From positions 35,030,001-35,094,000 of the forward strand of contig JBANAY010000003.1 in assembly GCA_037952775.1 (NCBI GenBank): DNA of 64,000 bases, read 5' to 3'. Shown here piece after piece: positions 45,996-57,527 of this stretch. The translations under genes and the position numbers were made by a program. Position 1 is the first letter of the stretch. Every line of letters starts with the position of its first letter. The stretch comes from Clonostachys chloroleuca (Eukaryota; Ascomycota; Sordariomycetes; Hypocreales; Bionectriaceae). The notes under the pieces were generated by a model that saw only the letters and a list, made by a program, of their open reading frames with translations, was not told the origin of the DNA and searched no databases.

Positions 45996-47754
45996 CTATT
46001 TCACATATGCCAGTTTTGCAATTTCGCGCGCAGAGAGATCACGGCCCTTCTCGCCTGACCTAACCTTCTCTCCAAGTTGCTTCGCTTTCTCACGCATTTT
46101 CGCGCCCTCCTCATTATCAGCAATGACTCTGAGCAGAGAGCTGCTTAGGCAGTCGGCTGTCCAGTCGGGACTCGTCTCCCTACAGCCCCAAACTCCAACA
46201 CCGATGTTCTCAGCAAGGGCAGCGAAGTTGTACAGGTCAATCCACATTGGGAGGACAACCTGAGCAACACCAGAACTATAGGCGATGATTAGCAACTAGC
46301 CCAAGATCTCGGGGAACAGAGAGCAGCTTACGCGATTGCTTCATGGTAGCAATTGGATCCTCCATGGTGAACGGATGCGATGACATCCCCGGTTTGGAGC
46401 AAGGAATATATATCTGCTGATAGCCAATCTGACACCTTTATCCGGTCTGCTGCGAGATAAGGCTGTAGAGGCTCCAGGAATGCATCTGAATATTCGCCCT
46501 GCCTCTTCAGCTTCCACACAATCTGGACGTTGCTCTCAGCCATAACCTTGGCGAGGGCGGCCGCAACGGCTTTGGCTCGTGGCTCTGAGACCTAGAAAAA
46601 GTATGTCAGACACTCTGCTCTCGACTTCTCGTGATGCACAGCAAGCAGGGCCTATACTTACGAGGAAGTGGCTACCCGGGTTGAAAATGATTGTCGGGGC
46701 CTTCTTGAGCCATTTTGCAAGCTCCGGGTCCTGATCAGCCGCAGGCGCAGAATCCATCAACATGGGGCCTACGCTGGTCACATTAGGAGGGACATAATCG
46801 ACGGGGACGGATGCGCCCTCGGTGTTCATAGTAATCCACGGCACGTCGGTTCGGTGCATACCCAGGAGATTGATCGGCTCTTTGATGCCCCTATCTCGCA
46901 GGACGGCCTTCTTGGCGGAAAGTCCGGGTGTCAGCAGAAGGGCGTTGATGATTCGAATGTTCAAATATATGTTCTCGGGTATCTTGTGCCACGGAACGGG
47001 GAACTTGAAGCCGGATCCCAATCTGCCACGCACGAGTGTTAAATATCTTTGTTGAATACTCCTTGTTTGATGTTGCGGAGACTTACGCTGGGTACTTCCA
47101 AAACATGCTCCCGTGCGGCTGGTCCCCGAGGAAGTTGTCCGTCAGGAGGTTTGGGGTGACAATCGCGTGCAGACGGTTCTTATCTCTTGTGGCGTCGATG
47201 GCCGGCCTGAAGAGCGTGTCAAGCACGACGACAGCCGGGTCAATCTCGTCAATGAGATCAGATATCTCCTCATACACAGTCATGTGGTCCTCAGCATTCC
47301 ACGGTGAGATCCACCATTGGATATCCTTGGCCAGGTTGGCAATTCCAGCTGCACCAGGCGGGCCCATCATGGTATCCTGGAAGTCCATGCCTGGGTATCT
47401 GAGCTCCTTCTCCATCTCGCATGCCTCGGCCAGAGAGGCACCCTTCAGATCATGGTAGATCACGTCGCGAGCTGCCGGCGTCTGAGCCCGGGCAAACTTG
47501 GATATTTTGTCCACCTTGCTGCGAACTCCAGGGAAAGTGGCATAATGCACCTCGAGGTCCGGAAAGCCCTCTAGAAGAGCGTATGTGGTCGACAGGTGCA
47601 CATTGGAGAGGCCGTGCTCCTTGTTGGCAAGGAACAAAACCGTTTTGTTCCTCCCCTGGATGTAGGGGGCGCGTGGAGCGGCCTCACCGCTCGACAGGAA
47701 GTACGCGAGGGAGGCGATCAGAACCGCGCCAATGAGCACGATCCGGGCAAACAT
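45996..47754 (-). CDS. UDP-glycosyltransferase-like protein (GT1 family), N-terminal membrane anchor
   Basis: A GT-B fold glycosyltransferase of the fungal UGT group, about 500 residues in four exons; introns lie near 47085-47022, 46660-46591 and 46331-46276. The ATG at 47754 begins a signal-anchor (FARIVLIGAVLIASLAYFLSS); an ATG further upstream at 47817 would add 21 residues. The N-terminal half has NKTVLFLANKEHGLSNV and a long acceptor-binding domain. The donor side shows VSEPRAKAVAAALAKVM, then the PSPG-like block VHHGGSNCYHEAIASG, PMWIDLYNFA and VGVWG. The family transfers a sugar from a UDP-sugar to a lipid, sterol or small molecule; this member's substrate is unknown. It probably faces the ER or Golgi lumen or cytosol as a membrane-bound enzyme. 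Confidence 0.88.
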
Positions 47755-50187
47755 GTTGGGCCGCTTCACGTCAATAGGAGACACGGCACAACAGATGAGA
47801 GCTTGGGCAAATCTCAAGCGGGTGGAGGTCCGGGTCGGCAGTTATAAGGAGACAAAAATCTGCCCCTGGCGACGAGCTTGCTCTGCCGGCGGGTCCGTCT
47901 GTCGCTACCCCTTCTCGCGAGGGGGGCAGTTAGCTATTGTTCCTCTTTGGGCAAAAATGTTTTCAGATACAACAGGGGCTGGTTAGTTAATCCGAACGCC
48001 GCGCGCGAGTCTGACGTAGGAACACGCTAGGGGATGAACCGGGATGGATGGTTTGCTTATTTGCAAGGTGCTATCATAGCGGCTCGAATTTGCGACACTG
48101 CCAATCTTCTTTTAGGAGGCCCTACGTTTAAAGATCTTAAGAAATACCCAATGACTTACCAATGTAAGGGGCTTAATTAACAGTTAAATGGGCGATATGG
48201 AACGGGCGCATATGTCCCGAAGCCGCCGTTGAATTTTTACACGATATGGAAACAGTTAGCACAGTATTAAGCCAAATGTCATTAAATCGGAAGCTTGCTG
48301 CCAATATAGTTCTTATGTTCAATGTCATCAATAAAAATCAGATTTCTTACTTTAATGATAAGAGTTTTGGTGCGCTATCATTTGTTCCAGTCCAATGGCG
48401 GTGAACCGTCAGCCAATCCCATAGACGGCCTCACGCAACTCCCGACTTTCCTTAGCTTCTTCCCAAGTTTGGCAGCAGAGACAGTCTTACCCTAATCTTC
48501 CAAAACGGGAAAGACTCGTTAAAAATGTAGCACTTTCTCCAAAACATTTAGCATTGAGGTGCTGCCACTCGCTTTAGCCTCCGGGGGGTTCTACTTATGT
48601 CGAAGCCATCTCAGTTGATACGACAGATGAATGGCTCCAATTCATCGGAGCCTACGCTGCGAACACATCGGTCAAAGTTGGTGGCCGATAATGAGTATCA
48701 AATACGCAATAACATTCAATGAAACGGATGACTGGCATGCCACCATAGGATACTATCGTCGAAACAATTAAAAGGCATTCAATACGAATGTGTTATCCGC
48801 GATATTAAGTCCTGGATCCCGAACGTAACAACTTCCCACTAAAGCAGGGCTCGTGAATATCAAATCTCATGTGCTAGCTGCTTTCAATCTCTTTCCAGGA
48901 ATGACGCTGCTATCTTGAAGTCAAACGCGCTCTCCAAGCGTCGGCCCTTGACCTCTTTCGTCATTTCGAGACAAAACGTGACAAGCCACCCACATATCAG
49001 CCTTTGCCTCAAATAGCCACGTCCTCTACAATGCGCAGCTCCTAGAACAAAATCGTTGGTTGATCAGCGAAGTCTCATCTATCTCGATATTTTCATTCAT
49101 CTACGCCGCTCTTTCTCTAATGTCAAATCTAGACTACACTATGTTTCCTAGGAGTGTCTTCTTTTTCTTCTCCAAGAGCATAGAGTTGTCTAACACGTTG
49201 CGTCAAATCAAGTCGCGGTGATCTCTGCTTCGTGGAAAAATCCTCGTGTGATCGAGGGAGTTATTAGCTATGACTTCAGACGCATCTCGGCCCGCCATGG
49301 ACAGTAGACGTCGGCTTCGCTCCAAGTATCATGGGTGAGAAGGGCTAGTCTAGCTTTGTCGCAATGTTACGATAGGTGATTGTCACTCTAGTAGGAACTT
49401 GATTTAATAGTTCCTTTCGTCTGATGTTTTGAGCAAGCGAGTTTGCAGTCCTAGTTTTCCCGTCTTCATGCCAAAGAAGGTTCATGCTATAATTCGCTGA
49501 TCGGGATAGTGACAGCGCGCTACTATGGTGGACTGTTCACATGCTGCTCCATCCGCGAAGCGGTATTCGTCATATTCATCTCTCCATGCAGCTTTATTAT
49601 GCACTCCTAAAGGATGTATCTCAAGCAGTTGGCCTAAACTAGTGGCCCACTTGAGAAGTCCGACTTTCGCTCCTCCTAACTCAGATCTCCTTGCCTCTAT
49701 GGCTTTTGCTTATGAGATTCGAATCTAAACTGATTGTTGGAAGAGGTTATGAAGGAATGTGTAGCGGCCGAGGCTTAGGAGTCTTGTCAACCCCCGACGC
49801 CGATTAAGCGAAAAACGGTCGTACTTGCAACTCGTAAGCTCATGTCATGGGGATCATCAGTTTTCACGTCGATCGAAATGAACCTGTCCTTGGTTCCAAC
49901 TTTTTGAGAAGTATAAATTGGTAGGTAAAATATTATCGCTACATGCTCAGCGTGTACGTGGTTAAACCGAATCCCGCGATGGAAGTTCAGAATAGACAAG
50001 GCATTGGGAATAGTTCAACGACGATTGTGTTCAATAGTAGATTTGACATTTTTATAACAATTCAAATTATTAATAAATTTTGCCTCCCGGCGTAGGTCAT
50101 TGCTAACCGAATTGAATAATGTATCTAGAAGTTTCATCTAGACCCGAATCACCTCCCTTCTACATAGCGCGTCCGCCTCTATTAATT
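47755..50187. other. Intergenic, no gene seen
   Basis: About 2.4 kb between two minus-strand genes. The first 200 bp are the glycosyltransferase promoter. The interval 48,000-49,500 is AT-rich, with isolated short coding-like stretches (for example about 48,598-48,690) that I could not extend or identify. No repeat element was recognised. Confidence 0.5.
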
Positions 50188-52050
50188 CTAGGCATAGCAT
50201 AACGGACCGTCAACTCTCTCTACCATCTGCTCCGCGCCGACGCAACTCGCACAGAAAAAGATGTTGTCCGGATCATACTTCGTCTTGGCGGCCAGATGGC
50301 TTTCATAGTTAGATCCGTAAAAGGTCTTGATATAATCTGGATCATTCCTGTCGCCTTCGTTCATATATCCACCAGTGTTGGGTGCCAGCTTCTTTGTCGC
50401 CGCACCCTTGATGAAAGTGATGTTGTCGTTCTGCGCTTTGCGAAGCTCATTTGAAGCGGTTTTCGGCACCCCTGATCCAGTGATGATCGCGTACGACGAT
50501 TTACGCCAGGCAGGATGGAGGCCCGATGTTGTGTCCTTGGCATCCTCGAACACCTTGCCGCCAGAGACGAGGAGCACGACGTTGGAGACGATCTCCTCCT
50601 GTCCGCCGCCCAGGACCTCAACTGCGCCGCGTACGGCCTCGAAGTCCTTGACCGACTCGCGGTCAATCAAGCGAGATGTGAGGATTGAAGTCTGGCCGAC
50701 GGGATCGTAAAGGCCAGATTCTGCCTTGTAGAATGACCAGTAGTCGCTGTAGGTTGCCCAGGTCTCATTGAAAGTTAAAACATCCTTATACCTGTCTAGT
50801 GCCGTTCGTACAGGTGCATAGCCCTTGTCTGCGGCATCTTGGTTCTTTCCAATTGTCCAAAAGCCATGTTGATAACCAGAGGGGCTGTCGCCAATGAAGT
50901 TGCCAGGATAATTGCGAAACCAAAAGGCGTAGCCAGCGAAGCCCGCGTCACTGAGATCGGGATATAGCTGCATGAGAGTGGACACGGCATCGAGAAGATC
51001 CTTATTCTCGTGACTGTGCTTCTTAGGCACAATGGTAAGGTGGTGGGCGGTGACGGTGTCGACGTTCGGGTACGCCTTGACAGTGCTGCTCAGCACGATG
51101 CCGTATCCTGGACCGCCGCCCCGAATAGCACGGAAGAGATCCGTGTACTGGCAGTGGTTCGCCGTGACGATGCGCCCGTCAGCTAGAAGCACCTCGAGCT
51201 CTAGGATCTGGTCTGCGCCCAGGCCGTAATTGCGCGTCGCAGGACCGTGACCACCTCCTGATGGCCATCCTCCGATGGCGCCAGGCGTGGGCGAGCCGCC
51301 GCCGACGACGATGACATTGTTGTCTTGCGCGACCTTGTAGATGTCGCGCCACTGGTATGCGCCATCAATGTGGATGGCGCTGCCTGTCCAGCCAGACTTT
51401 GCGCAGCGACTGGCAGACTGGAACTGCGCCTGGAACTTGATATCGTTCCTGTAATGGCGCAGCCAGAGCGCGAGACTGCCGTAGCCGTCGCCGCGACCCA
51501 GCAGGTCATGTCCGGTGCTCGATACAGTCAAGCGGATGTTATACAGTCGCGCGACAAGGAGAGCGCCGTAGATGTGCAATCGATTCGTGGCGCGAACGGC
51601 GTATGTAGGCAGCTGGCCGAGGATGCACTGCTTCTCGGGGACCTCTCCCGCATCGTAGTCGACCGTGGGACAAGTGATATTGTAAGGGTACGCGCGTCCG
51701 ATGGGATCGCTGCCTTGGAAGTCTTGGTCTGTCCACATGTCGGTGACATAGCTGCAGTGGTCGAGGTCTTTGGCAGGGCCATCGTAGCAGGATTGGGCAA
51801 TTGGCTCCGTCTTGATCAAGGTGTTGCCCAAGAGCAGGTTGATGGCCTTCCATCCAACAGTCGACGGCCAGCACTTGTCTCCTGGGACCTGTATTTTGCA
51901 GACTCGCCGGTTAGTGGGCACGACATGCGTCGAGGGATGGAGGGTGAAACGTACACAGCGACATCCTGTGTTTGATCCAGCATTAGCTGGCTGCACAAGT
52001 CCCGAGGCTAGGACGCTTGCGAAGAGAAGCGCCAGTGATTTAGACCACAT
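50188..52050 (-). CDS. Secreted FAD-linked oxidase (berberine-bridge/VAO family)
   Basis: Secreted flavoprotein oxidoreductase, about 597 residues after splicing. The ATG at 52050 starts a signal peptide (LALLFASVLASGLVQPANA). A 69-bp GT..AG intron (donor GTACGT, branch CACTAAC, acceptor ACAG) lies in the Cys-rich N-terminus; being a multiple of three without a stop, it also reads through as 23 residues. Removing it gives CRC directly before VPGDKCWPS, the family's usual reading. The PCMH-type FAD domain shows RLTVSSTGHDLLGRGDGYGSL, which holds the probable His ligand of FAD, and VIVVGGGSPTPGAIGGWPSGGGHG. A Cys that forms a second FAD bond in bicovalent members appears to be Ser here. The C-terminus has the BBE motif (YFYG-type: YGSNYESHLAAKTKYDPDNIFFC). 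Substrate unknown. Confidence 0.9.
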   Translation of the reverse strand: MWSKSLALLFASVLASGLVQPANAGSNTGCRCVRFTLHPSTHVVPTNRRVCKIQVPGDKCWPSTVGWKAINLLLGNTLIKTEPIAQSCYDGPAKDLDHCSYVTDMWTDQDFQGSDPIGRAYPYNITCPTVDYDAGEVPEKQCILGQLPTYAVRATNRLHIYGALLVARLYNIRLTVSSTGHDLLGRGDGYGSLALWLRHYRNDIKFQAQFQSASRCAKSGWTGSAIHIDGAYQWRDIYKVAQDNNVIVVGGGSPTPGAIGGWPSGGGHGPATRNYGLGADQILELEVLLADGRIVTANHCQYTDLFRAIRGGGPGYGIVLSSTVKAYPNVDTVTAHHLTIVPKKHSHENKDLLDAVSTLMQLYPDLSDAGFAGYAFWFRNYPGNFIGDSPSGYQHGFWTIGKNQDAADKGYAPVRTALDRYKDVLTFNETWATYSDYWSFYKAESGLYDPVGQTSILTSRLIDRESVKDFEAVRGAVEVLGGGQEEIVSNVVLLVSGGKVFEDAKDTTSGLHPAWRKSSYAIITGSGVPKTASNELRKAQNDNITFIKGAATKKLAPNTGGYMNEGDRNDPDYIKTFYGSNYESHLAAKTKYDPDNIFFCASCVGAEQMVERVDGPLCYA

Positions 52051-54164
52051 GGTGTAGAGTGTTTTCGGTTCGTTGTGATCTACACTGGGCAAAGTGCTGC
52101 GACGGCGATCAACAAAGCAAAGAAGCAGTCGAGAAATTGCGGCCCATTAGATGCGTGATCCCTCGCAGCCATCAGAGACACAGGCACAGGAACCAAGCAA
52201 GACGGACAAACCTGCCAGGGTCCGTCCTGCTTGCTTGGACCCTTGCTGCTGACTGTTCGCGAACAGTCAGTCATGATGTTGGTCGTCCGTGGAATGAAAT
52301 TATGAACTGCTCCTCGGTCTATTGATGCACCCCACCCTCAATTATTGGGGCCAAGGTCGGCCGGCCCCTCGCATTAACAAGCTCATAACTGATTGGTATT
52401 GCTGTTGGCTGCCATGTCCAAGCTTTAGCTGTAAACAAGTCGGCCCTAGTTGCATGAACCAACCCGTAGAGGCCTCCCTTGGTGTCCAAAAAGGCTGAGC
52501 GTAATGATGTCTGGTCGGCTAGACCTCCACCGGATTAGTAGTTCGGCTGATGAAGGACCGGCTACGAGAAACCCCAGCTGCAGAGCTAGAAGCAGGGAGA
52601 GCAAAATACCTCTTTCAGCCCCTCACCTCTCTCGAACCAATCCCCTCTTAGCCCAAGTAGACAATAGAACGTCCGAGCACATTCAGTTTATCACACCTTT
52701 CCTATCACGTACCGGCTGAAAGGACCCAGGGGCCGGAATGGGGCTGGGCATCTTTGCTTTTCTGGGGAGCGGTCATCACACTTGGCTCATGCAGGTTGGT
52801 CCAAGGTTTCCAGATTAACCATGGCTAGGGTCCCATGTACATATCTAACCATGTTCTCAATCTGCCAAGCTAAATACCAAAACTATTAGCGATCATGGTC
52901 CGATGGCAAAAGAAGCCGCGCCGTCCGCCACTTGTGGACGGGCACTAGGTAATGATTATCAAACGAGCTTGTTTAGTGAGGTAGATCCGGAACGAGCTCC
53001 TCGGATGGGTCATTATCTCGCGGGATCATCAAGGCTAAGAGGAAATCACGATAGAGGTTGACGCACATGAGAAAAAGAAACGAAAGAACGCGCCTCACAC
53101 CCTACATGAAATAATTGTCTCACCATATGTGAATTCTCATGTCGAGAGAGAGAGAACGACAACCGAGTGACATTCGGAGATGATCTTTTCCCCAAGCTAA
53201 TGCCCCGATGCATTAGTGTCGGTTTCGTGTGCAGGATCATACATGCATGCAACAACCAACAGCTTGAGTAATTAACCGTCTTTGGCAGGCAAGGCACAGT
53301 CAGGTAAATGTCATGAAATTTGTTTTTCTCACCTGTGGCGCACACACCTTGCCATCCTGCTAGCTCGTCACACGTGAAAATTCCCAAGAAGATTCTGAGC
53401 ATCCACGCCTGCGGTGGACTCTCGTGTCGGTCAGTTTGGGCTGGCAAAAAGCAAAGATGAACCGATTCTCTTGGCTATCATAGGCCCCTACCTAGTGTTC
53501 GGGCCCTCATCGAATGTACCAGGATCACTAATAAACCACTAAGGAGCGCCAAATACCGCCGGCTTGGCTAGAGCGATCCTGCAGTGGCCAAATGCACAGG
53601 CAATGTCTCACATCCTACCTGACTTCGGATGCCGCAGGTGAGGGTCGGGTGAAGCCCAGGCCAAGCAAGGGTGGGGGTAACTCACATCAAATAACCCGTC
53701 CAGTAATACAACACAAAGCCTGAAAGGCATAACGAGGTAGTCAGGGGCAAGTGTTAAGGTTTTTGGGTATTGTATGCCAGCGGTTTGCTTTTGCTTCTTT
53801 CTCGATAGGGATGGAGTGACCGAGAGGCCTCGCTTATGCGTCTACGATGCACCCACCTGGTACTACTGCACACCCAGAATCAGGGTTAGTAGTTTCCTGG
53901 TTGCATAAGAGCGGTGGTGTCTATTTTACGTATTTCCTTTGGGGGGCTCAATGCATCTGATAAAAGTACGGCATAAAGAATCTCGATACCTGTTTCAGTC
54001 GTGATCCCATTTGATCTACGTCTTGCCTCCACCCCCATCTGCCGTCCGGGGCATCCTTCACTCGTTCTTTCTTCATCATGTAATGAAGATCAATGACGCA
54101 TGTTCTCTATTTACTCGTCGGGATTCTCTGTCTCTAGCTGATTCATTGTCTCTCCATCAACGAG
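52051..54164. other. Intergenic, no gene seen
   Basis: About 2.1 kb between divergent genes, so it holds both promoters. Small open frames (for example 53,046-53,447) lack support. Near 52,196-52,270 two complementary words (TGACTGTTCGCGAACAGTCA at 52,251-52,270 is an almost perfect palindrome) mark a possible binding site for a dimeric factor. Confidence 0.45.
52251..52270. repeat. 20-bp palindrome upstream of the FAD oxidase gene
   Basis: The sequence TGACTGTTCGCGAACAGTCA is a perfect palindrome centred on CG, about 200 bp upstream of the oxidase ATG. Such sites can bind a dimeric regulator; no known factor is assigned. Confidence 0.5.
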
Positions 54165-55399
54165 ATGTCGTCCTCAGGGCCGTCAACAGAGGTCCCTCAG
54201 GCCTATCCTGACGCGCCGCTGAAGGGAATTGCCGCACACGTCAACCACACCGGTCTCCTAGCCATCATCTGGACTTGCTATGCCGTTGCCTCGCTCTTCG
54301 TAACCCTCCGCCTTACTGTGCGCTGGCGCCAGAACGGCCGCCTTTTGTTCGACGACTACTGGATGGTATGGGCTTGGCTCTGCGTGACGACCATGGCGAT
54401 CCTGCAGACGGTACAGACAAGCTCGCTATGGTTCTTTACTTACCTCACCTCCGGAAGAATCGCCGCCAACGACCCCCAGGTCTTTCCTCAGATGTCGCAA
54501 ATGTTACGGTTTCAGTTCCCAGTCATCAAGCTCTTCTGGACAGTTCTATGGTCGGTCAAGGCCAGTTTCTTGGCTGCCTTTTATCCCCTTGTGAAGCCAA
54601 CCAAGTGGATTCGGATATGTTGGTTCATAGTGGTCGCGTTTACGACGATAGCATACATTGGATGCTGGCTCGCAAGTACCTTGACTTGCACTAACCCCGG
54701 AGACTACTTTATACCAGGTACGCATCATTATGTAGTCTCTTGACTATTTTCCTTCATTTCCATTCCATCATTTGCAGTTTCATAATTAATATGTTTCTGG
54801 CAGGCAACTGCGACGAACCGTTCGAGAAGTGGATGTCTCGATTCAACATTATCTATTCCACTTCCGTCGATATCGCATCCGACGTAATGATCATGGCACT
54901 CCCCATCGCTGTTCTCCCATCCCTCCAACTCAACCGAAAGAAAAAGATTGGCCTGGGCATCGCATTCAGTATCGGCTTCATCATCATCGCAGTTGCACTC
55001 GTCCGCATGAGCCAGATTCTAATCGGCCAGACTGTGGACATGATCGGCCTGGCGATCTGGGGTGCCATAGAGACCATGACGGCGGTCATTGTGGGATCTT
55101 TACTACCACTCAAATCTCTGCTTACACGGAATATCAGGAACTACACTGGGAAGAAGTCAAGTCAGCGTTCTGGACTCAGTCACAAGTATGTTGGGGATGG
55201 TTCAGTGAGCCGGGGACCAGACGGGTTGGTGCCTAACAGGTCGAGGTCGGTTATGGTCGCTGAGTCCATTCCCCTTGATGATATACACAAGAGCAATCAG
55301 AAAGATGGACAGATTTACGTGCAGAAAACGTACGGCACGCAGGTCGAACAGGGCAACTTGTCGGATGACGAGATCGCGATCGTTGGCAGAGCCAAGTAA
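54165..55399 (+). CDS. Fungal rhodopsin-domain (SAT4-type) integral membrane protein
   Basis: A 7-TM membrane protein of the fungal rhodopsin domain group (SAT4-like, not a retinal-binding opsin), about 380 residues. The 86-bp intron 54719-54804 splits a Gly codon before NCDEPFEKW. The ATG at 54165 gives a short N-tail with an N-glycosylation site (VNHT). TM segments include LLAIIWTCYAVASLFVTLRL, DDYWMVWAWLCVTTMAIL, KASFLAAFYPL, WFIVVAFTTIAYIGCW, DVMIMALPIAVLP, and KIGLGIAFSIGFIIIAVALV. The family signatures LFDDYWMVWAW, LTCTNPGDYF with CDEPFEKW, and ASDVMIMALPI are visible. The C-tail is hydrophilic and cytosolic. Family functions are mostly unknown; some members are receptors or effector-like proteins (PTH11-related). 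Confidence 0.9.
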
Positions 55400-55965
55400 A
55401 AATTATGGAGGAAGTTCAAAGTTACGATAGAGATATATTTGGCAACATTACCTACCATGGTTCTGATTTTTTTATTTTTTTTTGATTTTTTTCTTAGTAC
55501 CATATCTTCTCGTCTAATGATTATAAAGACCAGTGATACGTGAGACTAACAGAATTAGATGTTTCAGACAGGCAAGCACCAGAGATCTACCACCCTAGTT
55601 CGGGGTAAATAATTGCCGTCTAGCAATGATGCAGGATAAAAGATGTCTAGGAAGATCAACTCATAACATTTGGCCTGGAGTCATTCCCAAGTCTCGGCGT
55701 AACAGATGGGCTAGGGGGTTGAGATGATGGTTTGCCGACCCGCGCGTCTATTCGTAGAGGATAAGTTGGCTGTTTTGCTTTCTACCTCGAATTTCTTTAA
55801 CGCCTAAGTTACAAATATCTTCGGTATTAAAATCCGGAATGCTGTAACCTAAATATTAGATAATTAGTAGCTCGATTGACGGGACCTCTTTATTAAAGGA
55901 GGTTCACTTCCCGGAGATTCCGATGCCACATCAACTGACAACCATTTCAATTGCAAAGCTGATAT
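55400..55965. other. Intergenic, no gene seen
   Basis: About 570 bp with a T-rich tract at 55,466-55,495 (a likely transcription-end region for the rhodopsin-domain gene). No other feature is supported. Confidence 0.45.
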
Positions 55966-56785
55966 TTCTTCGTCCTTTCTCAAAATTCTCTCGGTTGCAA
56001 TTTCTATTTTCTCGAAGCTCAGTTACATCTCAAAACGGCCTCTCTCAAGACATTCCTTCTTACCACAGCGCTTGGTCTCACACCAACTCGCGCCGTATTC
56101 CATGGAGTGAGTGACTATTCCTTGCGCAACACCCGTTCCAACAACGGCGCTGAGCTTCTTGCGCGTGATATTCGAAGCCTTCTCGGTGGTCATAGTCAAG
56201 TGCAGGATCTTACAGCCCGTGGGGCCGACCTCGCCAACATTCTTTCGCGGGCTGATCAAGGAGCTGTTGAAGAACTACTCCTGAGAGGTCTATACTCTCG
56301 CAACCGAGCGAGTGCTGCCGAAGTAACGCTAATCTGTTCGAAATTCCCTAGCTATTAAGATCCCCTCTTTCACAAATGTGGCAAATAAAGTAAGGTGATT
56401 GCTAATTCGGCTACTTATGAAGGAGCGCTTGAAGAAGCTGTCAAAGCCGGCTGGTAACATAAAATCACAGCTTGCTGCTCAGAAGCATAGGTCGAAAGAA
56501 GAGACCATAAAGGCTGCCAGCAAGCACGGGCCGCGGAGTCTTTACCTCCGAGATCGAAAGTCGGACGCTGAGGTAAGGAGCCTTTCAGAACGAAAACCTT
56601 TAAATCAACTCCATATTTCGAAGTTGGCTATTCGTCCAGCCATCCAGCAGCTAACTGTTCTATTCCTGCGCCTAGGCTCGACTGAAGACCTTAAGAAGCC
56701 AAAGGCAAATTTGAAGCCTCACCTTGCCGCCCAAAAGAAACAAACCAAACAGGAGACCATCAAGGCAGCTGGCAAGAAACATTAG
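55966..56785 (+). CDS. Unidentified coding region with a duplicated exon module
   Basis: I do not recognise this gene. The frame is open from 55966 to 56322 without an ATG; it includes a hydrophobic LKTFLLTTALGLTPTRAVFHG and a hydrophilic helical part (ELLARDIRSLLGGHSQVQDL). Exon junctions are proposed at 56322/56423 (donor GTAACG) and 56572/56676 (donor GTAAGG). The same unit appears twice: LYSRNRASAAE, intron, ERLKKL...QLAAQKHRSKEETIKAA; then LYLRDRKSDAE, intron, and a copy reading LAAQKKQTKQETIKAAGKKH. In the second copy the joined frame is shifted by one base, so it stops at 56714 in frame or at 56785 in the alternative frame. It may be a decayed gene or an exon tandem duplication. The 5' end is not identified. 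Confidence 0.4.
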
Positions 56786-57420
56786 CCGCGCGGGTAACGA
56801 TGAATCTTACAAAGACTCTTTCAAGACTTGTTTGATAATTAGGTATTACTCTTCAGAGATTATACTGGGCATCCATCGAGTAGTTAGTTAGTTTGGAAAG
56901 GCTCGGAGCTCTCTTTGGGCTTCAATTCTTTTGACTGTACATGTCCTTTGGGAGTGCCCTCTAGAGCCATTGTTCTATACGGAACATGTCTAGCCATCCA
57001 ACTAGCCCCCTATGTCCTGATACCTTCATACCGGCATTGCGGTATAAAGTACAATAAGCCACCGCACTAGAATCTTATTCGTTCTTAATCTGATGATTCC
57101 ATCTCTAGATAGATCGAACTAAGTTGTTGTCTTCGTCCTATAGCTCCCGCCTAAGCCAACCTCAGCCCTGTTAAAACAGCTACCCTGTAGAGTCACCCTA
57201 GTTTGCACCCAGCCACATTTTGACCGTTGATATTAGGGAAGAGGGGCGAGTAAATGCAGATCTTCTATTAAAGGGTAAAGCGTTCAATCTTGTTTCTAAA
57301 TAAACATTTTTTGGGAGATGTATTGGAGAAAAGAGTGGAAATATGAGTCTTTGGTATGATTAGGTATTGAGTATTCGCAAGTTCAAAAAAATATTAGTCA
57401 TCCCGGAGCCATGAATGGAA
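56786..57420. other. Intergenic, no gene seen
   Basis: About 630 bp between the duplicated module and the tRNA gene; AT-rich, no supported open frame. Confidence 0.45.
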
Positions 57421-57435
57421 AAAAAATAAAAATTT
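57421..57435 (-). terminator. RNA polymerase III terminator of tRNA-Ser
   Basis: Immediately downstream of the tRNA 3' end on the minus strand the sequence reads runs of T (five, then seven or more, interrupted by one A), the classic Pol III stop signal. Confidence 0.75.
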
Positions 57436-57527
57436 CGACAACGGCATGATTCGAACATGCGCGACCGAAGTCATAGCATCACTAAGATGATTCGAGTGCT
57501 ACCCATTAACCACTCTGGCACGTTGCC
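57436..57527 (-). tRNA. tRNA-Ser(CGA) with an 11-nt intron
   Basis: Folded by eye on the minus strand. The acceptor stem pairs GGCAACG with CGTTGTC (one G-U). The D arm is CCA/TGG around GAGTGGTTAA. The anticodon stem pairs TAGCA with TGCTA; its loop CTCGAA..A holds anticodon CGA, reading UCG serine codons. An insert of about 11 nt (TCATCTTAGTG) after position 37 is the intron. The long variable arm (GAC-TTCG-GTC) is class II, as expected for serine. The T arm is GCATG-TTCGAAT-CATGC, and the discriminator is G. The A box (TGCCAGAGTGG) and a B box (TGTTCGAATCA) are present. tRNA-Ser(CGA) carries an intron in many fungi. Confidence 0.9.

Noticed and set aside
25571..48000. A secondary-metabolite gene cluster including regulator, glycosyltransferase and FAD oxidase
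   Set aside because: No backbone synthase (PKS, NRPS, terpene cyclase) is present and the candidate genes are far apart with unrelated genes between.
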